64,000 nucleotides of DNA from Chinchilla lanigera (taxonomy: Eukaryota; Chordata; Mammalia; Rodentia; Chinchillidae), in the NCBI RefSeq assembly GCF_000276665.1, contig NW_004955417.1, positions 22,387,499 to 22,451,498 on the forward strand, written 5' to 3'. The notes under the pieces are model-generated. The model saw only the letters and a list, made by a program, of their open reading frames with translations. It was not told the origin of the DNA and ran no database searches. The number at the start of each line of letters is the position of its first letter. Position 1 is the first letter of the stretch. Position numbers and translations under genes: made by a program. Below, in pieces: positions 24,840-36,790 of the stretch.

Positions 24840-25000
24840 TTATTCCCAGCAAGAACTAGGTTTCAATCCTGTCCCCAAGACCTAATAGTTGTGCAACCAT
24901 GGACTGGCTACACCTTTCCATTGAGCTGTACTTTTCCTCACCTGTGAAATGGGGCCAACTGTATTACATAAAGTTTGAGTGAGGCTTATGAAGACCACAT
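24840..25000 (+). repeat. MIR SINE, plus strand
   Basis: Forward MIR: 'actaggtttcaatcctg', 'gttgtgcaaccatggactggc', 'cttttcctcacctgtgaaatggggccaactg', 'gagtgaggcttatgaag'. Confidence 0.75.
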
Positions 25001-25079
25001 TTGAATATAAATTTCATGAACAAAAAGGAATCTCTTCCATTGCTAACCCCTCAGGACCACATACTAATCCTGACGTCCA

Positions 25080-25275
25080 GTAATAGCAACATTTATTACT
25101 AATACTCAGCAGCTGCTATACATACACATCCTATTCTACACCTTTCACACATTTTACTCACATATTCCTCCCAGCTCATAGGGTGAGTGAGGAAATCCAG
25201 GCAGTGAGAGATTTGAGTCCATCACCCAAGGTTTTAGGATGCAAGAGAGTCAGTATTTGAACACTGAGTCTCAAG
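25080..25275 (-). repeat. MIR SINE, minus strand
   Basis: Reverse MIR: 'aacatttattactaatactcagc', 'cctcccagctcatagggtgagtgaggaaatccaggcag', 'catcacccaaggttttag', 'cagtatttgaacactgagtctc'. Confidence 0.65.
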
Positions 25276-25649
25276 TGTCACAGAGTAGTGAGCACTGAAT
25301 AAATATTTATGAAACACATTGAGAGAACACCACATGCAAACCACTTACAAATATTCAGCCATGAGGCTGGCACTTGGTTGGTCCATTCATACCACAAGGT
25401 TGACTCGCTTTTCCCTTTGCTGTCATATTTTGAAGAACATCAGGCATATGAGAAAGCATGGTCTCTGCCTCAAGAGATACGCCATCTTACTGAGGAAATG
25501 TGAGCAACTACAATAAACAGAGGATTATGTGGAAGTATATTTAAAATTAAAGGGTTCAGCATAAGCCAGTTGTCCTAATCTGATATGCAGCTCTAAGAGA
25601 ATATCATTGACTGGGCAATACACTGTTATCAGACATTTCACTTGGCTCC
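25276..25649. other. Non-genic stretch, nothing recognised
   Basis: Two overlapping open frames of about 65 codons on the plus strand in different phases; neither is recognised. Confidence 0.45.
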
Positions 25650-25916
25650 TCGTTCAGGAACATGGTACCAGCACGTAGCAAGGGCCTTCACGTTATGTCA
25701 CACATAATGGAAGGCAGAAGGGTGAGAGAGGGTAAGGATGGCAAGAGGGGCCAAACTCACTTTTATAAGATCCACTCCCTCAGTAACAACACGAATCCAC
25801 TCATGGAGCCCTCATGGCCTGAACACCTCTCCTTAGGTTCCACTGCCTAGCACTGATGCATTGGGATTAAGTTTCAAACACATGTTTTTGAGGACAGATT
25901 CAAACCATAGCACCAG
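25650..25916 (-). mobile_element. MaLR LTR (MLT1/MST type), minus strand, partial
   Basis: The reverse of a MaLR LTR is visible in 'catggtaccagcacg', 'taatggaaggcagaagggtgagagagg', 'aacacgaatccactcatggagccctcatggcc', 'gggattaagtttcaaacacatg' and 'gacagattcaaaccatag'. The last word is the usual start of the LTR read backwards. Confidence 0.7.
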
Positions 25917-26859
25917 TGATCCCAATGAGGGCCATTTTGATACCCCAAGACCTCTGGGAAGGTCTAAAGACTTTTTTGATTTTTCACAACAGGCAGAATA
26001 TATGCTATTGACATTAGTAGGTGGAAATCAGAGAGACAAAGAGTGATCAGTATAATCTGTTGCTACATGTTGGCCTAGGCCTTATGGGCTATAGTGTTTC
26101 TAAGTGAGAGAAATGGCTGGGAACTAGAAAAACCAGGGATGATTTCACTAATGTGGTTAGTTTTTCTTTTTTTTTTTTTAAGGGCAATAGGATTTAAGTA
26201 CTAGATGTGGAATGGGATGCAAAAGGAGGAACCCAAACCATCACACTCTATGTTTCGATGTACAGCCGGTATCTACACATAATACGTAATCACTCCCATT
26301 AAAAACCAGGATCAATGGAGTAATTCTAGCATTAGCCAGAAAGATTTGGCCTGTGCTCACAGGTAGCAAAACAATGATCGAGACCAGAAATTATTAGCCT
26401 TACAAATGAATGGATGACACTTCTTTAAACCCAATTAATAAGAACATATTTCTTTTTATTTGTGAGACTGAGAAGAGGCTTAACTGGGAGTATTGCAAAG
26501 ACTCAGACATGTTTCTTCTCCACCCACAAAACATAAATCACTTAGCAAGGGCTCTGGTTGAACCCTGAAATGAGATTTAGACATCCTAGATCTTGTGTAA
26601 TGAGCAGGTAAGGCCGATCAGAGCACTACCCTACCTTCCCGGAAACCTCTGTGCTTTGGTGTGACTCTGAGGATCCTTTTCAAAGAGATCTATGTCCCAA
26701 AGGAGTCCGACATAGCTAGTTGACACAGCAACAAAACATCAGTCATTGAATGTTAACAATGAATCATAACATGCACAATACTTGGCCACCAAATCTAGCC
26801 AAATAAAGCCGAATACAATCACACAACAGTGCTAAGGAAAAACCAAATGAGAGCACAAC
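25917..26859. other. Non-genic stretch with a T-run
   Basis: A run of 12 T lies at 26168-26179. No gene or nameable repeat. Confidence 0.45.
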
Positions 26860-27085
26860 CTCAGTAGTTAGGTGTCTGGGTTCACATTCGAGCTCCTCTT
26901 CTCATTGGCCGTGTGACCCGGGAGAAATCGCGTGACTTTTCTGAGCCTTCACTTGTGACATGTAGTTAATGACTCATAATTGTATCAGGAAAATTGTCAT
27001 GAGGATTATATCCATTAATTGATGCAAAGGGCTTATTTATGGTACTTGATACATCCTAAGTAGTCAGCAAACCCAGCAAATTATT
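26860..27085 (+). repeat. MIR SINE, nearly full length, plus strand
   Basis: Forward MIR in the expected order: 'gtgtctgggttcacattcgagctcc', 'tggccgtgtgacccgggagaaatc', 'tttctgagccttcacttgtgac', 'gtcatgaggattatatcc', 'gcttatttatggtacttgatacatcctaagtag'. One of the best preserved MIR copies here. Confidence 0.8.
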
Positions 27086-28473
27086 GTTGTTTAGGAAAAA
27101 AGTAAAATAGAGATTAAATTATCTGATGTACTAAACTTTCTATACATTATGTTGGTCTAAGTTGTACTATTTGAGCTTTCCTTCTTGGAAGGTAACACAA
27201 AGGACAGTGGGTAGCTTGTGTTTATTCAACACTGTACTCATCTCTCTGGTGTATTTGGGGAGTCTCAGTATCCTCAGGGGCCTTCTTTGTAAGCAGGCAT
27301 ATTGCACCCTAGGAGGAATTCCAGTAGCTCTCAGAGGTGACTTCCGGGATGCTAAAACTTCTTCATACACAAAAAATCACAAGAGGAAGTGCTATCAATG
27401 TGATCTCATCAAATTCAGATGTACAGGAAATTAAGATTAGAAATGTGATGTGCAGAGTCATCTGTTTTCAAAGACAAGCCTGCAAACCCAAAACAATAAA
27501 ATGACACTAAAACAAATGACAGAATGCAGATGGATATCCCTCTGATTGTCTTGAAAGTCTATGTTCTTTCTACTGTTCCATCGTGTTCAGTTGACCAGAC
27601 TAGGCTTCAAGGAATGTATAATTGCTCTTATATCAGTAGCCTTCCTTTACCAGAATAAAATTGGGTTAAATGCTGCTGCACTCCTAAGCACTAAGGTGAG
27701 ACCAGATTCAAAGTAATCAAATGTACTCAGCAGGATATTGTGGTTATATGTGACATGAATCCAACTCAAACTAGCTCAAGCAAAGGAACGTATTGGATTG
27801 CAAATGTGAAAAACTCCAAACACTGAGCTCTGCTCAGCAGCTACAGTGGCATTCAGGGCTTTAATACTGCAATCAATATTCTGTCTGCTCACCACCCCAC
27901 TCTCCACAGTGTTGGAATCCTTCTCATTAAACCATTTACTAGCAAGGGGTATAAACCTCACCACATACACCAGGCTTCTGAATGGCTAGGCTGGCACCTC
28001 TGAGGCAGAGAAAGTGCATTCCTCACAGTGGTTAAAGGGAAAATCCCCCAGACTGAGTCTTCCTGGTCTAGATTGGGTCAAATGTCAGCCCTGGAAGACA
28101 TACCATAGTTAGGAGGACGTGGCACTGCTGGGTCCAGCCTCAGCTGCATGATTACTCCAAGGTGGGTAGGAGATATGGGAAGAATGAGACAAGGAAATAA
28201 AAAGGTTTCCACATGTGATGTTACGAGAAGACATTTTGATAAATTAGTCTTGCATCTTTTATACCAAGGGACAAGACCAAGAGGAACATGGCTTATGCCA
28301 AGATACCTCGGAAAGTATGAGAAATGCAAATTTAGAGTCATTCTCCATAAATCAAAACAATGAAAATAAATTAGCCATATTAGTGAGTAGACTCCTTTCG
28401 GTAATACTAAATTATTATCTCTAATAGTCAACTCAGCAATCAAGACCTTCAGTGGTCCCCTCTAACAACAAGG
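27086..28473. other. Non-genic stretch, no gene recognised
   Basis: The part near 27745-28000 ('ccaactcaaactagctcaagcaaaggaacgtattgg') looks like an old interspersed repeat that I cannot name. A 121-codon minus-strand open frame at 28078-28443 has no known domain. Confidence 0.45.
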
Positions 28474-28597
28474 CACTAACCCTAACTCTAACCCTAACCC
28501 TAACCCTAACCCTAACCCTAACCCTAACCCTAACCCTAACCCTAACCCTCACCCTCACCCTCACCCTCACCCTAACACACACCCTCACCCTCACCTT
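28474..28597. repeat. Interstitial telomeric repeat, (CCCTAA)n on the plus strand
   Basis: Ten uninterrupted TAACCC units lie at 28489-28548. They are preceded by slightly mutated units (28474-28488, with one TCTAAC variant) and followed by four TCACCC variant units (28549-28572), a broken unit, and more CACCCT-type units up to about 28597. The vertebrate telomere repeat is TTAGGG, here on the minus strand. This is a short internal telomeric block, not a chromosome end, because more than 28 kb of unique DNA lies on one side and 35 kb on the other. No SINE or LINE abuts it. Confidence 0.95.
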
Positions 28598-29103
28598 CCC
28601 TTATTTTCACATGAGGGCATTCACCTCCTGTGTGAGATGCCTCATGGTAAGCTGTGCTGTCTCATTCACAGCACTGTAACACGCAGGACTCTTTATTTAT
28701 CTAGTTCATGCTATTCCTTGAGGGAACAGCCATGGACATTATGACACAGCTCTGGTACCTGCTATCATTTCAGCACACCGTGATTTAAAAAAAAAAAAAA
28801 AAAACAGAAGAAATAAGCCAGCACATTAATAAAAAGTATAATGTGCTGCTCTGCAGCCTTGGTTCTTTTCAGTTCATTGGGTGTATAATTTTTTAAAGCA
28901 TGAACAAATTATGAAAATGTAACTTTGAAGTATTTATTCCCAAGTAGTCTGTATGCTTATTCCACATTGCCTGTTACTAGTAGGCACTAAATGCCTTACT
29001 CTTATCAGGAAATTTTTGAAGTATTTCACTTAGTATTTCAAGTAAAGGTATTCAAAAGCTTTGTCTGTCCCCTTCCTGTAGCCCCTGCTGCAGTGTGTGC
29101 AGA
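28598..29103. other. Non-genic stretch with an A-run
   Basis: A run of 18 A lies at 28787-28804. No gene or other repeat recognised. Confidence 0.5.
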
Positions 29104-29234
29104 CTGCTGCTATTGTTTTTTTTTTCTTTTTTTGGTTTTTCTCCGGTACCGGGAACCGAACTCATGACCTTGCGCTTGCCAGGCAGACGCTTTTGCTGCT
29201 GAGCTAAATCCCCAGCCCTGCTGCTATTGTTTTT
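29104..29234 (-). repeat. ID-like SINE, minus strand, with 17-bp target-site duplication
   Basis: The ID body is about 29121-29217 in reverse: T-rich tail, CTCCGGTACCGGGAACCG, CTTGCGCTTGCCAGGCAGAC and a GCTAAATCCCCAGCCC head. The 17-mer CTGCTGCTATTGTTTTT is present at 29104-29120 and again at 29218-29234 without mismatch. The perfect duplication shows a young insertion. Confidence 0.94.
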
Positions 29235-32009
29235 TGCTCATCTGTCTCATAACTGTAACCTCACACTGAGTCGTGGGAGCTAGTAGACATATTGCAGGTA
29301 GTGAGCAGATCATGAACTTTGGACTTGTGCAAACTGAATTTGATCTTCAAGTCCATCATCTTCTCATACATTCATTCATTCATTCTTTCATTCATCCACT
29401 CCACAAATGTTTAGTAGGTCATGGAGATGGCATATACAATATCAATGGACAGGTGGGGGAAAGAATGGCGGAACCACTGTGAAGAGGAAATGTCTCAAGG
29501 GGAAATATCGTTGCTAAAGTTTGTCAGATGATGACAGAGCTGTCTTTACTCTGGTTCCATGTGGCATACTAAAAAGATTGAGAACATCTTCTGGAACATC
29601 TTGGCAGCACTTTACCACCACACGGCAGAGAGAGCCTATCTGAGCCCAGCGCTGGAGTAGAAGAAAAGACTGCTAAGAAACAGAAGAAACAGTTATCACC
29701 ATGAAGTCACCTGAGTTACTGAAGCCAGCGTCCTCCAACACCAGAAAAACCTCTGCATTTTTCAATCATATGAGGTTTTTTTTTTTTTTTTTTAGCTCTC
29801 CCCACCCCAACTATTTTGCTTAAATGATGTATTGGGGTCAGTTGTAATGGTGTTTGAAATGAAAGGATGCTGAATGGCACAGAACCGTACCATCCCTATT
29901 CTCGCAGAACATTTCCAGAGTACAGTAAGGATTTGATAACTATCAATGCTGTGAAGGATCAAAGGGTCCAAGCACAGCACAGACATAGCATAGCAGGTCT
30001 CAGAAAGGCTCCTCCACCAAAAGACGTATTTCAACGAGGGCTGGGAAAATCCTAAGTCTCAATGTTCTAAGCGGGTTTCAAGTACCAACAAGAGGTTTAC
30101 ATATGCAATGAAGTCTGTGGTCTCTTCCCATTCCGATATTTTGTGTTTTCAATTCTTAGGCAGATGAAATTTGGATGGGTTTGGGATTTCACACTTTCTG
30201 AGGCTAAGTATTATGCCCCCTCGGCAAGACTGTCACATTCCGATTTATCTGCCTTCCATCTTGCCAACACCTTTGTTCAGGGAAAGTGAAACTCCTCATG
30301 TCCACCCATAAATGTTAGGTAAGTGATGGGGAAAGACTTGTTACTCACACTCCACTGACTTACTGCCCTCTGGTTTGAATCTGTCTTAATAATTTGATAT
30401 ATGTCATGGGTTTGTCTAAAGTATTCCTGCCTGTTATTTGTGCTTTGGGGTGTTTATAAGCAATAAATATCTTCAAATATGAAAAAATAGCTGGTGTGTG
30501 AACAAGAACTACGGAGACAGATGGGCCTACAACAAACACATTTGGCCTGTTGCAACACATAATTTCATCTTTAAGAAACTGCTATATAACTCATACGATG
30601 CACTCAGCAGTAATACAATCCAGATAACACGCAAGGAACTGGCAGTGATGGACGGTGGAACGATTGCTCACTTATTTAGCATATGACATTTACACTCACA
30701 GGCTTAGTTTCAATTTGAGGAGAGTAATGACAGTTCTATCACCATGTTTATCATTTGCCTGTCCCAGTTTTCTCCCGCACGCAGGTCTACTCCCTCGCTG
30801 CTAGGTGTACAAGATTTTATCGTCCTATATGCAAAGTGGGTTTGTCATGCTTCAGAGCTGTATTTGAAAGGGAAAGCAAGTAAGTGACTTGTTCTCTGGA
30901 TAATATCTGCAAGTTGATGCTGTATACAATTAATCTACTGTGAAGGTTTTCTTTAAATGAATATGATTTAGGACGGTACAGAAAACTTAAAAAGGCCTGG
31001 GGATAGATGGTAGAATGCCTTTATGAGTCTCACAGTAAACCATGTGATATCTGTGTATCTTGCCATTAATTACATCATAGAAAAAACTGAATTACTTAAT
31101 AACATTTTTATTGTATCCTTTTCCCTAAAACGCAAATTTTGTATAACATTTTACTGCATCGTTCCCAGAAGACGACCATGATTTGGCATAGGAAAACTGA
31201 TAGCCTGTGAAGTTTGGCTTCAGTTAGAACAGTATTTTGGGGTCCATGTAAAGACAAGGCGAATTATATCTGGCCAGAAGCTATGGCATTTAAAATGCAT
31301 GCAATTAGTAAAACAGAAGGTTTGATTTCTCATATCAGTTTCATATAAACTTGGAACCCATCTCTTAGGAGAAATTAACTCCTTATAGGAGTTACAAAAT
31401 AGGAGATTTAGGGCCAGGGCTCAAAAAAAAATTATTGCTCCGTGAAAACAACCAATAAGTATATATTGACTACCTATATGCACAAAGATTAAGTACACTC
31501 AGGAAGAAATTTTCTGGAGAAAATGCACAGAAGCAAATTTGAATACAGAAGGCTTTATGAATGAGAAGAAAGATGCAAAATTTAAGCAAACCTGTGCTCT
31601 GTACATGGGGACACTTATTAACAGACTCCCTCTTCAGACCACTGAGAACAAAGGGGTGTTTTTATAAAAATCATTAGCCAAGCACTTTGATTAAGGTATC
31701 TTTAAGTATCAGACATGGAAAATATGAAAATGAGTTAGATACTGTCCTCTGAACCCACTTATAGGAAGGGTGAAATATGTTCATATTATGACAAGCTGAA
31801 TCAATTATAGTAGGCATTGTTTGTTGCAGGTCACATACAAGGAATCGGGATTCAGAATAGCTTTGAAGTTTTCAATAGCAACACCAGAGAGAAGACATGT
31901 GAATTCTCTGGATAACACTAAGTGAGAGTCTCGGATTGCCACCTTCATGTAATGCAGGAAACATCCAGTCCGTACTGTAGCAGGATGAAGGCTTTTGGCG
32001 TGAGCTTTG
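29235..32009. other. Non-genic, repeat-poor stretch
   Basis: About 2.8 kb. A (CATT)n-like patch lies at 29370-29398 and a T-run of 18 at 29776-29793. No gene is recognised; open frames stay under 82 codons. The AT content rises after 30,900. Confidence 0.5.
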
Positions 32010-32155
32010 CAGGATTTCTCAAAACAGGGACCAATGTCAGTATCACCTATGAATTAGAAAGGCAGATTCCAGTCCCATCACAGAACTCTTGAATCTTTAA
32101 GATTGGGTCCAAAGAATGTGTGCTGTAATATGTCCTCCTCCTCGGAGCAGTTCTG
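32010..32155 (+). mobile_element. MER5-like hAT DNA transposon fossil
   Basis: It follows the MER5 type: 'ggatttctcaaaacagggaccaatgtcagtatcacc', 'gaattagaaaggcagattccagtcccatcac', 'tgggtccaaagaatgtgtg'. MER5 elements are short non-autonomous hAT elements of early mammals. Confidence 0.5.
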
Positions 32156-33199
32156 ATCAATAGGTTAGCTTGCACGCTACTGCTCCAGGTCATTCTTCTT
32201 CAGGGAGATAAGATCTTTACAGCATCTGATATCTGTGAACCTCTTATGCAGATAGTTAGATAACTGCCAAAAGAGGGTGGAGATGAATTAATATGAAGGA
32301 TATTAAGCAAAAGGTAAGAAAGGATAGTATTAAACCCAAGAAAAACAAAATGTTCTACCAAAAAGACCCAGTAACCATGGTTTATGGTATGATTCAAAAT
32401 TGACTCACACACTTACTCATAATCATGTAAATATTAAGTACTGATCTAACCAAAATTAAGATGCACCTACACCGGGAGATAGGGTGAGTGACAGGAAGTA
32501 GGCTTGCATGGGGAGAGTTAGCTGGGTTTAAGAGAATGGGGAATCCCCAAGATCCCTGGTAGAAAGGCTGCAGACAAGACGTGAGACTGAAAAATCCATG
32601 AGAGGTAATGCCTATCTAGACTATTTAGAGCTTTGGAGGTTAATGCTAGAAGAATGAGCAGAAGGAGTTAAAAATAAATGGCTTCCTGCTAGGGCATAGG
32701 GGAAGCGGCTAGTTTTTCCCACTGTAAATCTTGCAGAAGACATTGATATTTTTATACTTTGTGTAACTTTAACGTGGATAACAAATAAAATCTAAGTAAA
32801 GAATATGAAAGTATTCCCATGCTCTTTGAAGATGCACACCAAGCCCTTTCATAATCATTTTCTCGTCTTGATTTCTACAGTCTTTGTGGTCTAGTCCTGG
32901 TGCTCGTGGATTATGGGCCTGGCTGCCTGTTTTTACAAACAAAATTATTAGGCGATCATTGCACCCATTTGTTTACATGAGGTCCACAGTATGTGCATCT
33001 GCACTGTACCAATAGAACCGAGTGGCTGCAATGGAGATCATAGGACTGTGAAAGCCTAGAATGTTTATTACCCGACATTCTACAGAAGAACTGCCAACTC
33101 CTGGCTGAGTCTAACTGCTTTGCACCTAAAACAATACTTTTCATTTTTTTCTAGTGGATTTCACTCAAATCTTAAAACAATCACACTAGTAACTATTAT
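32156..33199. other. Non-genic stretch, nothing recognised
   Basis: AT-rich. No gene or nameable repeat. Confidence 0.45.
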
Positions 33200-33285
33200 A
33201 TTACCCATGAAAGGAAAAAAAAATGGGGAAAACTGGCCAAAGTCAAATAAGTGGGGAGGCTGAGTTTCAAACTGAGGTTTGTATG
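33200..33285 (-). repeat. MIR fragment, minus strand
   Basis: Reverse MIR: 'acccatgaaagg', 'atggggaaaactggccaaagtcaaataagtggggaggc', 'gagtttcaaactgagg'. Confidence 0.5.
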
Positions 33286-33399
33286 AAACCAAAGGTTATA
33301 GTCTTTAAAAACAAAGAGGAACAATGCATATCTATTGTATTAGTGATCTGGTGGTTACTACTAGGTAGGGGCATTGTGGAAGGTGTCTAACCAGCTTTT

Positions 33400-33530
33400 T
33401 GTTTTAGTATATTTTGCCTTCTTCGATGTAAGCTCTATTTAGGGCAAGAAAAATCTCTTAATCATCTGTATATCCCCTGGTGCCTGGAACATAAGAAGCA
33501 CTCAAATTTCTTGATTGATGATAATAAAGA
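33400..33530 (+). repeat. L2 LINE 3' end, plus strand
   Basis: The L2 3' end can be read clearly: 'gatgtaagctctatttagggcaagaaaaatctc', 'catctgtatatcccctggtgcctggaacataagaagcactcaaatttcttgattgatg'. Confidence 0.75.
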
Positions 33531-35556
33531 TAAGGGCAAAAGGACCACTTAGAATTCTCCAAGCAAATTCTACACACTCAAAGCAACTGTAGTGACACTG
33601 GCATTATATTTTTTACAGGACTGAAATACACCCTGAGCTGTATTTTAGTTGAAGCTTTCTGAATAAAAGAAAGAAAGCACGATTGTCTGGCAGAAATCAC
33701 ACATCAAGCATCACTGATGCCTGTTCATCGCTGGTAAAGCTTAGGTTCCCTGTTCTGGGACTAAGAGGCAAAGGGCCTTTATGTTGATACCCAGGATATT
33801 CTTTCTGGAACCTATGCTGTTCCATGACTAACCACTGAACATAACTGGGTAACAATGCACTGGTGGTGTGAAGTTTGGTTCATGCCCAAAAATGTATTGT
33901 GAAAACGTGGATCATAAACTCTTTTTAACCAAGTGAGTTTCGCAAAGCGAAAGCCTAGGGAAAGATGGACATTATTTTGGCTGGAGAATTTCTTATGACC
34001 GATCTATTGCTAACTGCATACACTGTCATTGCTGACTTGTATAAAGCAAAGTTTTCTTTCTTTAGAGAGAATAGAATTACTGAAAAGGTTGTAATTCATG
34101 GCTTAGAAGGAAGCATCATATACAACTCTATGCCTCATCCACCTGCACTGCAGTATCCCATGGTTGTTACCGGCATGTACTCAAACATCTTGCAGAAAGA
34201 GAAGTTCTCTATCTGCCAAGGGAGTCGATTGTCCCTTGCTTTCACTTATTTTTTTATTTAGACATTTAAAAGTACTTCCTAAATGTTCAGGCATCGTTTT
34301 AAACTCTCCAGTAAAGGTATTTGCCTATGTAAGGGTGAACTGAGTAGCTATCTATTAATAAATCTGATTTTAATTTCCTAAAAGCCCATAAATCTAATCT
34401 ATTGTGATGCAGTTCTTGAAGCATTTAGAAGACATGTCCTGTGCCTGAATCATTTTCATCTTTGTCCAAAATCTGCAGTTCCATGAACCCATTGCTCACA
34501 TGACATGATTTTGTCTTTTCCTCTTCCATTCCAGTTTGAGTATAGCCTTCCCAAAATGGGATCATTGGAAATACTGTTCAGTATGTGGTCTGATACACTG
34601 AAAGGAAAGTCTGTTTCCCCTCTTTTCCTTTACTTACCACATTTATTAGGACAAACTTAGTAGACGTCCATATGTTGAATAGCAAAATATGGTATTTGCT
34701 CTTACTGAATTTATAATTAAATCTAAGGTCTTTAAATGATATTGAAGTGTACTGCTTGTACACTCGTCTTGTACTTATGGGGTTAGTTTTAGGGAGCTAG
34801 TCTCACTCTATATGTATTCAATTTCCAGTGTTATATTAACTCCACTCAGTTGTTTAAAATGAGTGAGATTCTGGGCTTCAGAGATGAAAGACACCATTTT
34901 TGCTCTCCCATTTGGTGGTAATAATCTATAACTTAATAAAGAATTGTAAATGAAGACATGAAGTGTCTTGGTTGATATAATTTCATCAGTAACACATGGA
35001 AGGGGCATACTTTTGTTTAATTTTGTTGTTAGAAATCAGTAAGGAGAGAGATAAAAAGGCAAGACTATAAATATTTCTCAGAAGAAGTTATATTTGATGT
35101 GTTTCTTGGAGGTGAGCAGAAATTAACTAAGCTAAGCACAGACCAAGCGCATTTGAGACGGAGCTGTACAGTATGTTAGCCGCTAGCCACAAACAACCCT
35201 TCAGCACACATAACTCAGCCTGTCAGAATTGCAATTGGCTTTAAGTGTACAATACACATTGTATTTTGAAGAGTTAGCAGGAAAAGAGTGTATTTATCAC
35301 ATTAATTTTTATACTGGTTACCTGTTGAAATCATATTTTGAGTATATTTAGATAAAGTACACTGTTAAAAATTAATTTCATCTTTTTTTTCTTTGGGAAA
35401 TGACAAGTAGAAATTTGAAAATCATGTATGACTCACATTATTTTTCTGTTGTACAATGTTGCTCTAGAAAGTGAGGACAGGAAAAGCAGAGGGGAAAATA
35501 AAGACCAGCAAGAACTTTGGAGAGGCTTGACTTCTGTGACTGTTCTTGTTTGTTGC
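33531..35556. other. Non-genic, AT-rich stretch
   Basis: About 2 kb without a recognised repeat. The 98-codon open frame at 33965-34261 has no domain that I recognise. A small hairpin word (TTTCGC-AAA-GCGAAA, 33938-33952) lies upstream of it. Confidence 0.45.
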
Positions 35557-35558
35557 TT

Positions 35559-35641
35559 TGTTTTTTTTAGGGATGAAGATTAAACCCAGGGCTTCAAGCA
35601 TGCTAAGCAAGTGCTCTACCAGTGAATACTGACTCTAATCC
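35559..35641 (-). repeat. ID-like SINE, minus strand, older copy
   Basis: Reverse ID body: T-run, 'gatgaagattaaacccagggcttcaagcatgctaagcaagtgctctaccagtgaatactgactc'. It is diverged in the head, and TSDs are not visible. Confidence 0.75.
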
Positions 35642-35692
35642 TTAATTCTGCCACCCTTCCTTTTCATCAATCAATATAGGTAAATACACATA

Positions 35693-36202
35693 ATATCTGT
35701 CTTGGTTACTTTTCTCTTATTGCTGGGACAAAATACCCAGTGTCCCAAATGAAGGAAGGAAAGGTTTATTTAACTTACAATTTGTAGAGGTTTTAGTCTG
35801 TACTCAGTTGGCTCCAAGGCAGTGTGGCACATGGCAGAAGGCAAAAGTTCATGGCTCCAGAAAACAGCAAAAGCAACAAGAGCAAAAAGGAGGAGTGGTA
35901 GAGAAAGCAAGCCTCTTTCCCTCCCTTACACTGTAAGCAGGCTGCCTCACCCAGGGGTGTATAGCTCTCACACAATCTCCATGCCCTCTTCTTGCACAGG
36001 CTCAGGATGAATACAAAGTAAGCACCCTGGCCCCTGCTGAGTCACACAGTTAACCTTCTAAACTTCTCAAACTGACACAATGAACTACATCTCAGAAGGG
36101 GAAGGGCATGTCCTTTTCACCCCAGGATGGAGAACTGCTGAGCCACTTAGCCAAACCTCTAGACTCCCCAAGTTGACACCATGTATCAACCATAACAATA
36201 TC
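35693..36202 (-). mobile_element. Solo MaLR LTR, minus strand, with perfect 5-bp target-site duplication
   Basis: The LTR is 35698-36197 (500 bp). On the plus strand it begins TGTCTTGGTTAC and ends CCATAACA, i.e. TG...CA. The five bases ATATC flank it on both sides (35693-35697 and 36198-36202), as expected for MaLR/ERVL integration. The 'ggaaaggtttattt' word near its start is the poly(A) region read backwards. There is no second LTR or internal region, so it formed by recombination between the two LTRs of a provirus. The open frames inside it are not genes. Confidence 0.88.
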
Positions 36203-36389
36203 AAACCGATCATTACAAAATATTTTGAAATTATAAAATCAAAAAGCCCGCCATAGCTTACCTTCTTCATGACTGACATTAATTTGTCTTTCCGATTATC
36301 ATAAGTCCCAGTCTAGTTCATTTGCTCCATACTTCTTTATCCTGGCCATAAAATTTGTCTCTGAGTCAAAAACTTCTCCAACTGCATGA

Positions 36390-36790
36390 TATTTTGGAAA
36401 AGGTAAATTCACAGAGCCAGTAAAAAGATCAGTGGTTGCCAGAGCTTACACAGGGGAGAAGATGAACAGGCAGAGCCCTGAGGAATTTTAGGGCATTGAA
36501 ACCTCTCGATGTGCAATTGCTGTGGTGGATACATGCCATTATGTGTTTGTACCAATTCATAGACTGTGCAACACCAAGAACGACTCTTAGTATAAACCAG
36601 GGACTGAGAATGACAATAATGTCACCACATAAATTTATCAGTTGTAATGAATTTACTGTCTGGTGGGAGATATTAATAATAGGGAAGGTATGCACGAGGG
36701 CTTATATGAAAAAATCTGTATAACTTCCCCTCAATTTTGCTGGGAACCCCAAACTATGTTAAAAGAAAGTCACTTAAAGGTAAAGTTGTT
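36390..36790 (+). mobile_element. Old L1 (L1M-like) 3' untranslated region, plus strand
   Basis: The order follows the L1M 3' end: 'agatcagtggttgccagagc', 'tgctgtggtggatacatgcc', 'ttgtaccaattcatagactg', 'gtatgcacgagggc', 'tctgtataacttcccctcaattttgctgggaaccccaaac'. Diverged, without open frame. Confidence 0.75.

Noticed and set aside
28474..28597. CRISPR-like or satellite array
   Set aside because: The unit is the 6-bp telomere repeat without spacers, and the source is a mammal.
28452..28679. Open frame with alternating leucine and threonine
   Set aside because: It is a translation of the telomeric repeat, not a protein.
33937..33953. Small hairpin TTTCGC-AAA-GCGAAA as a regulatory site
   Set aside because: A 6-bp stem is expected often by chance in 64 kb, and there is no gene beside it.
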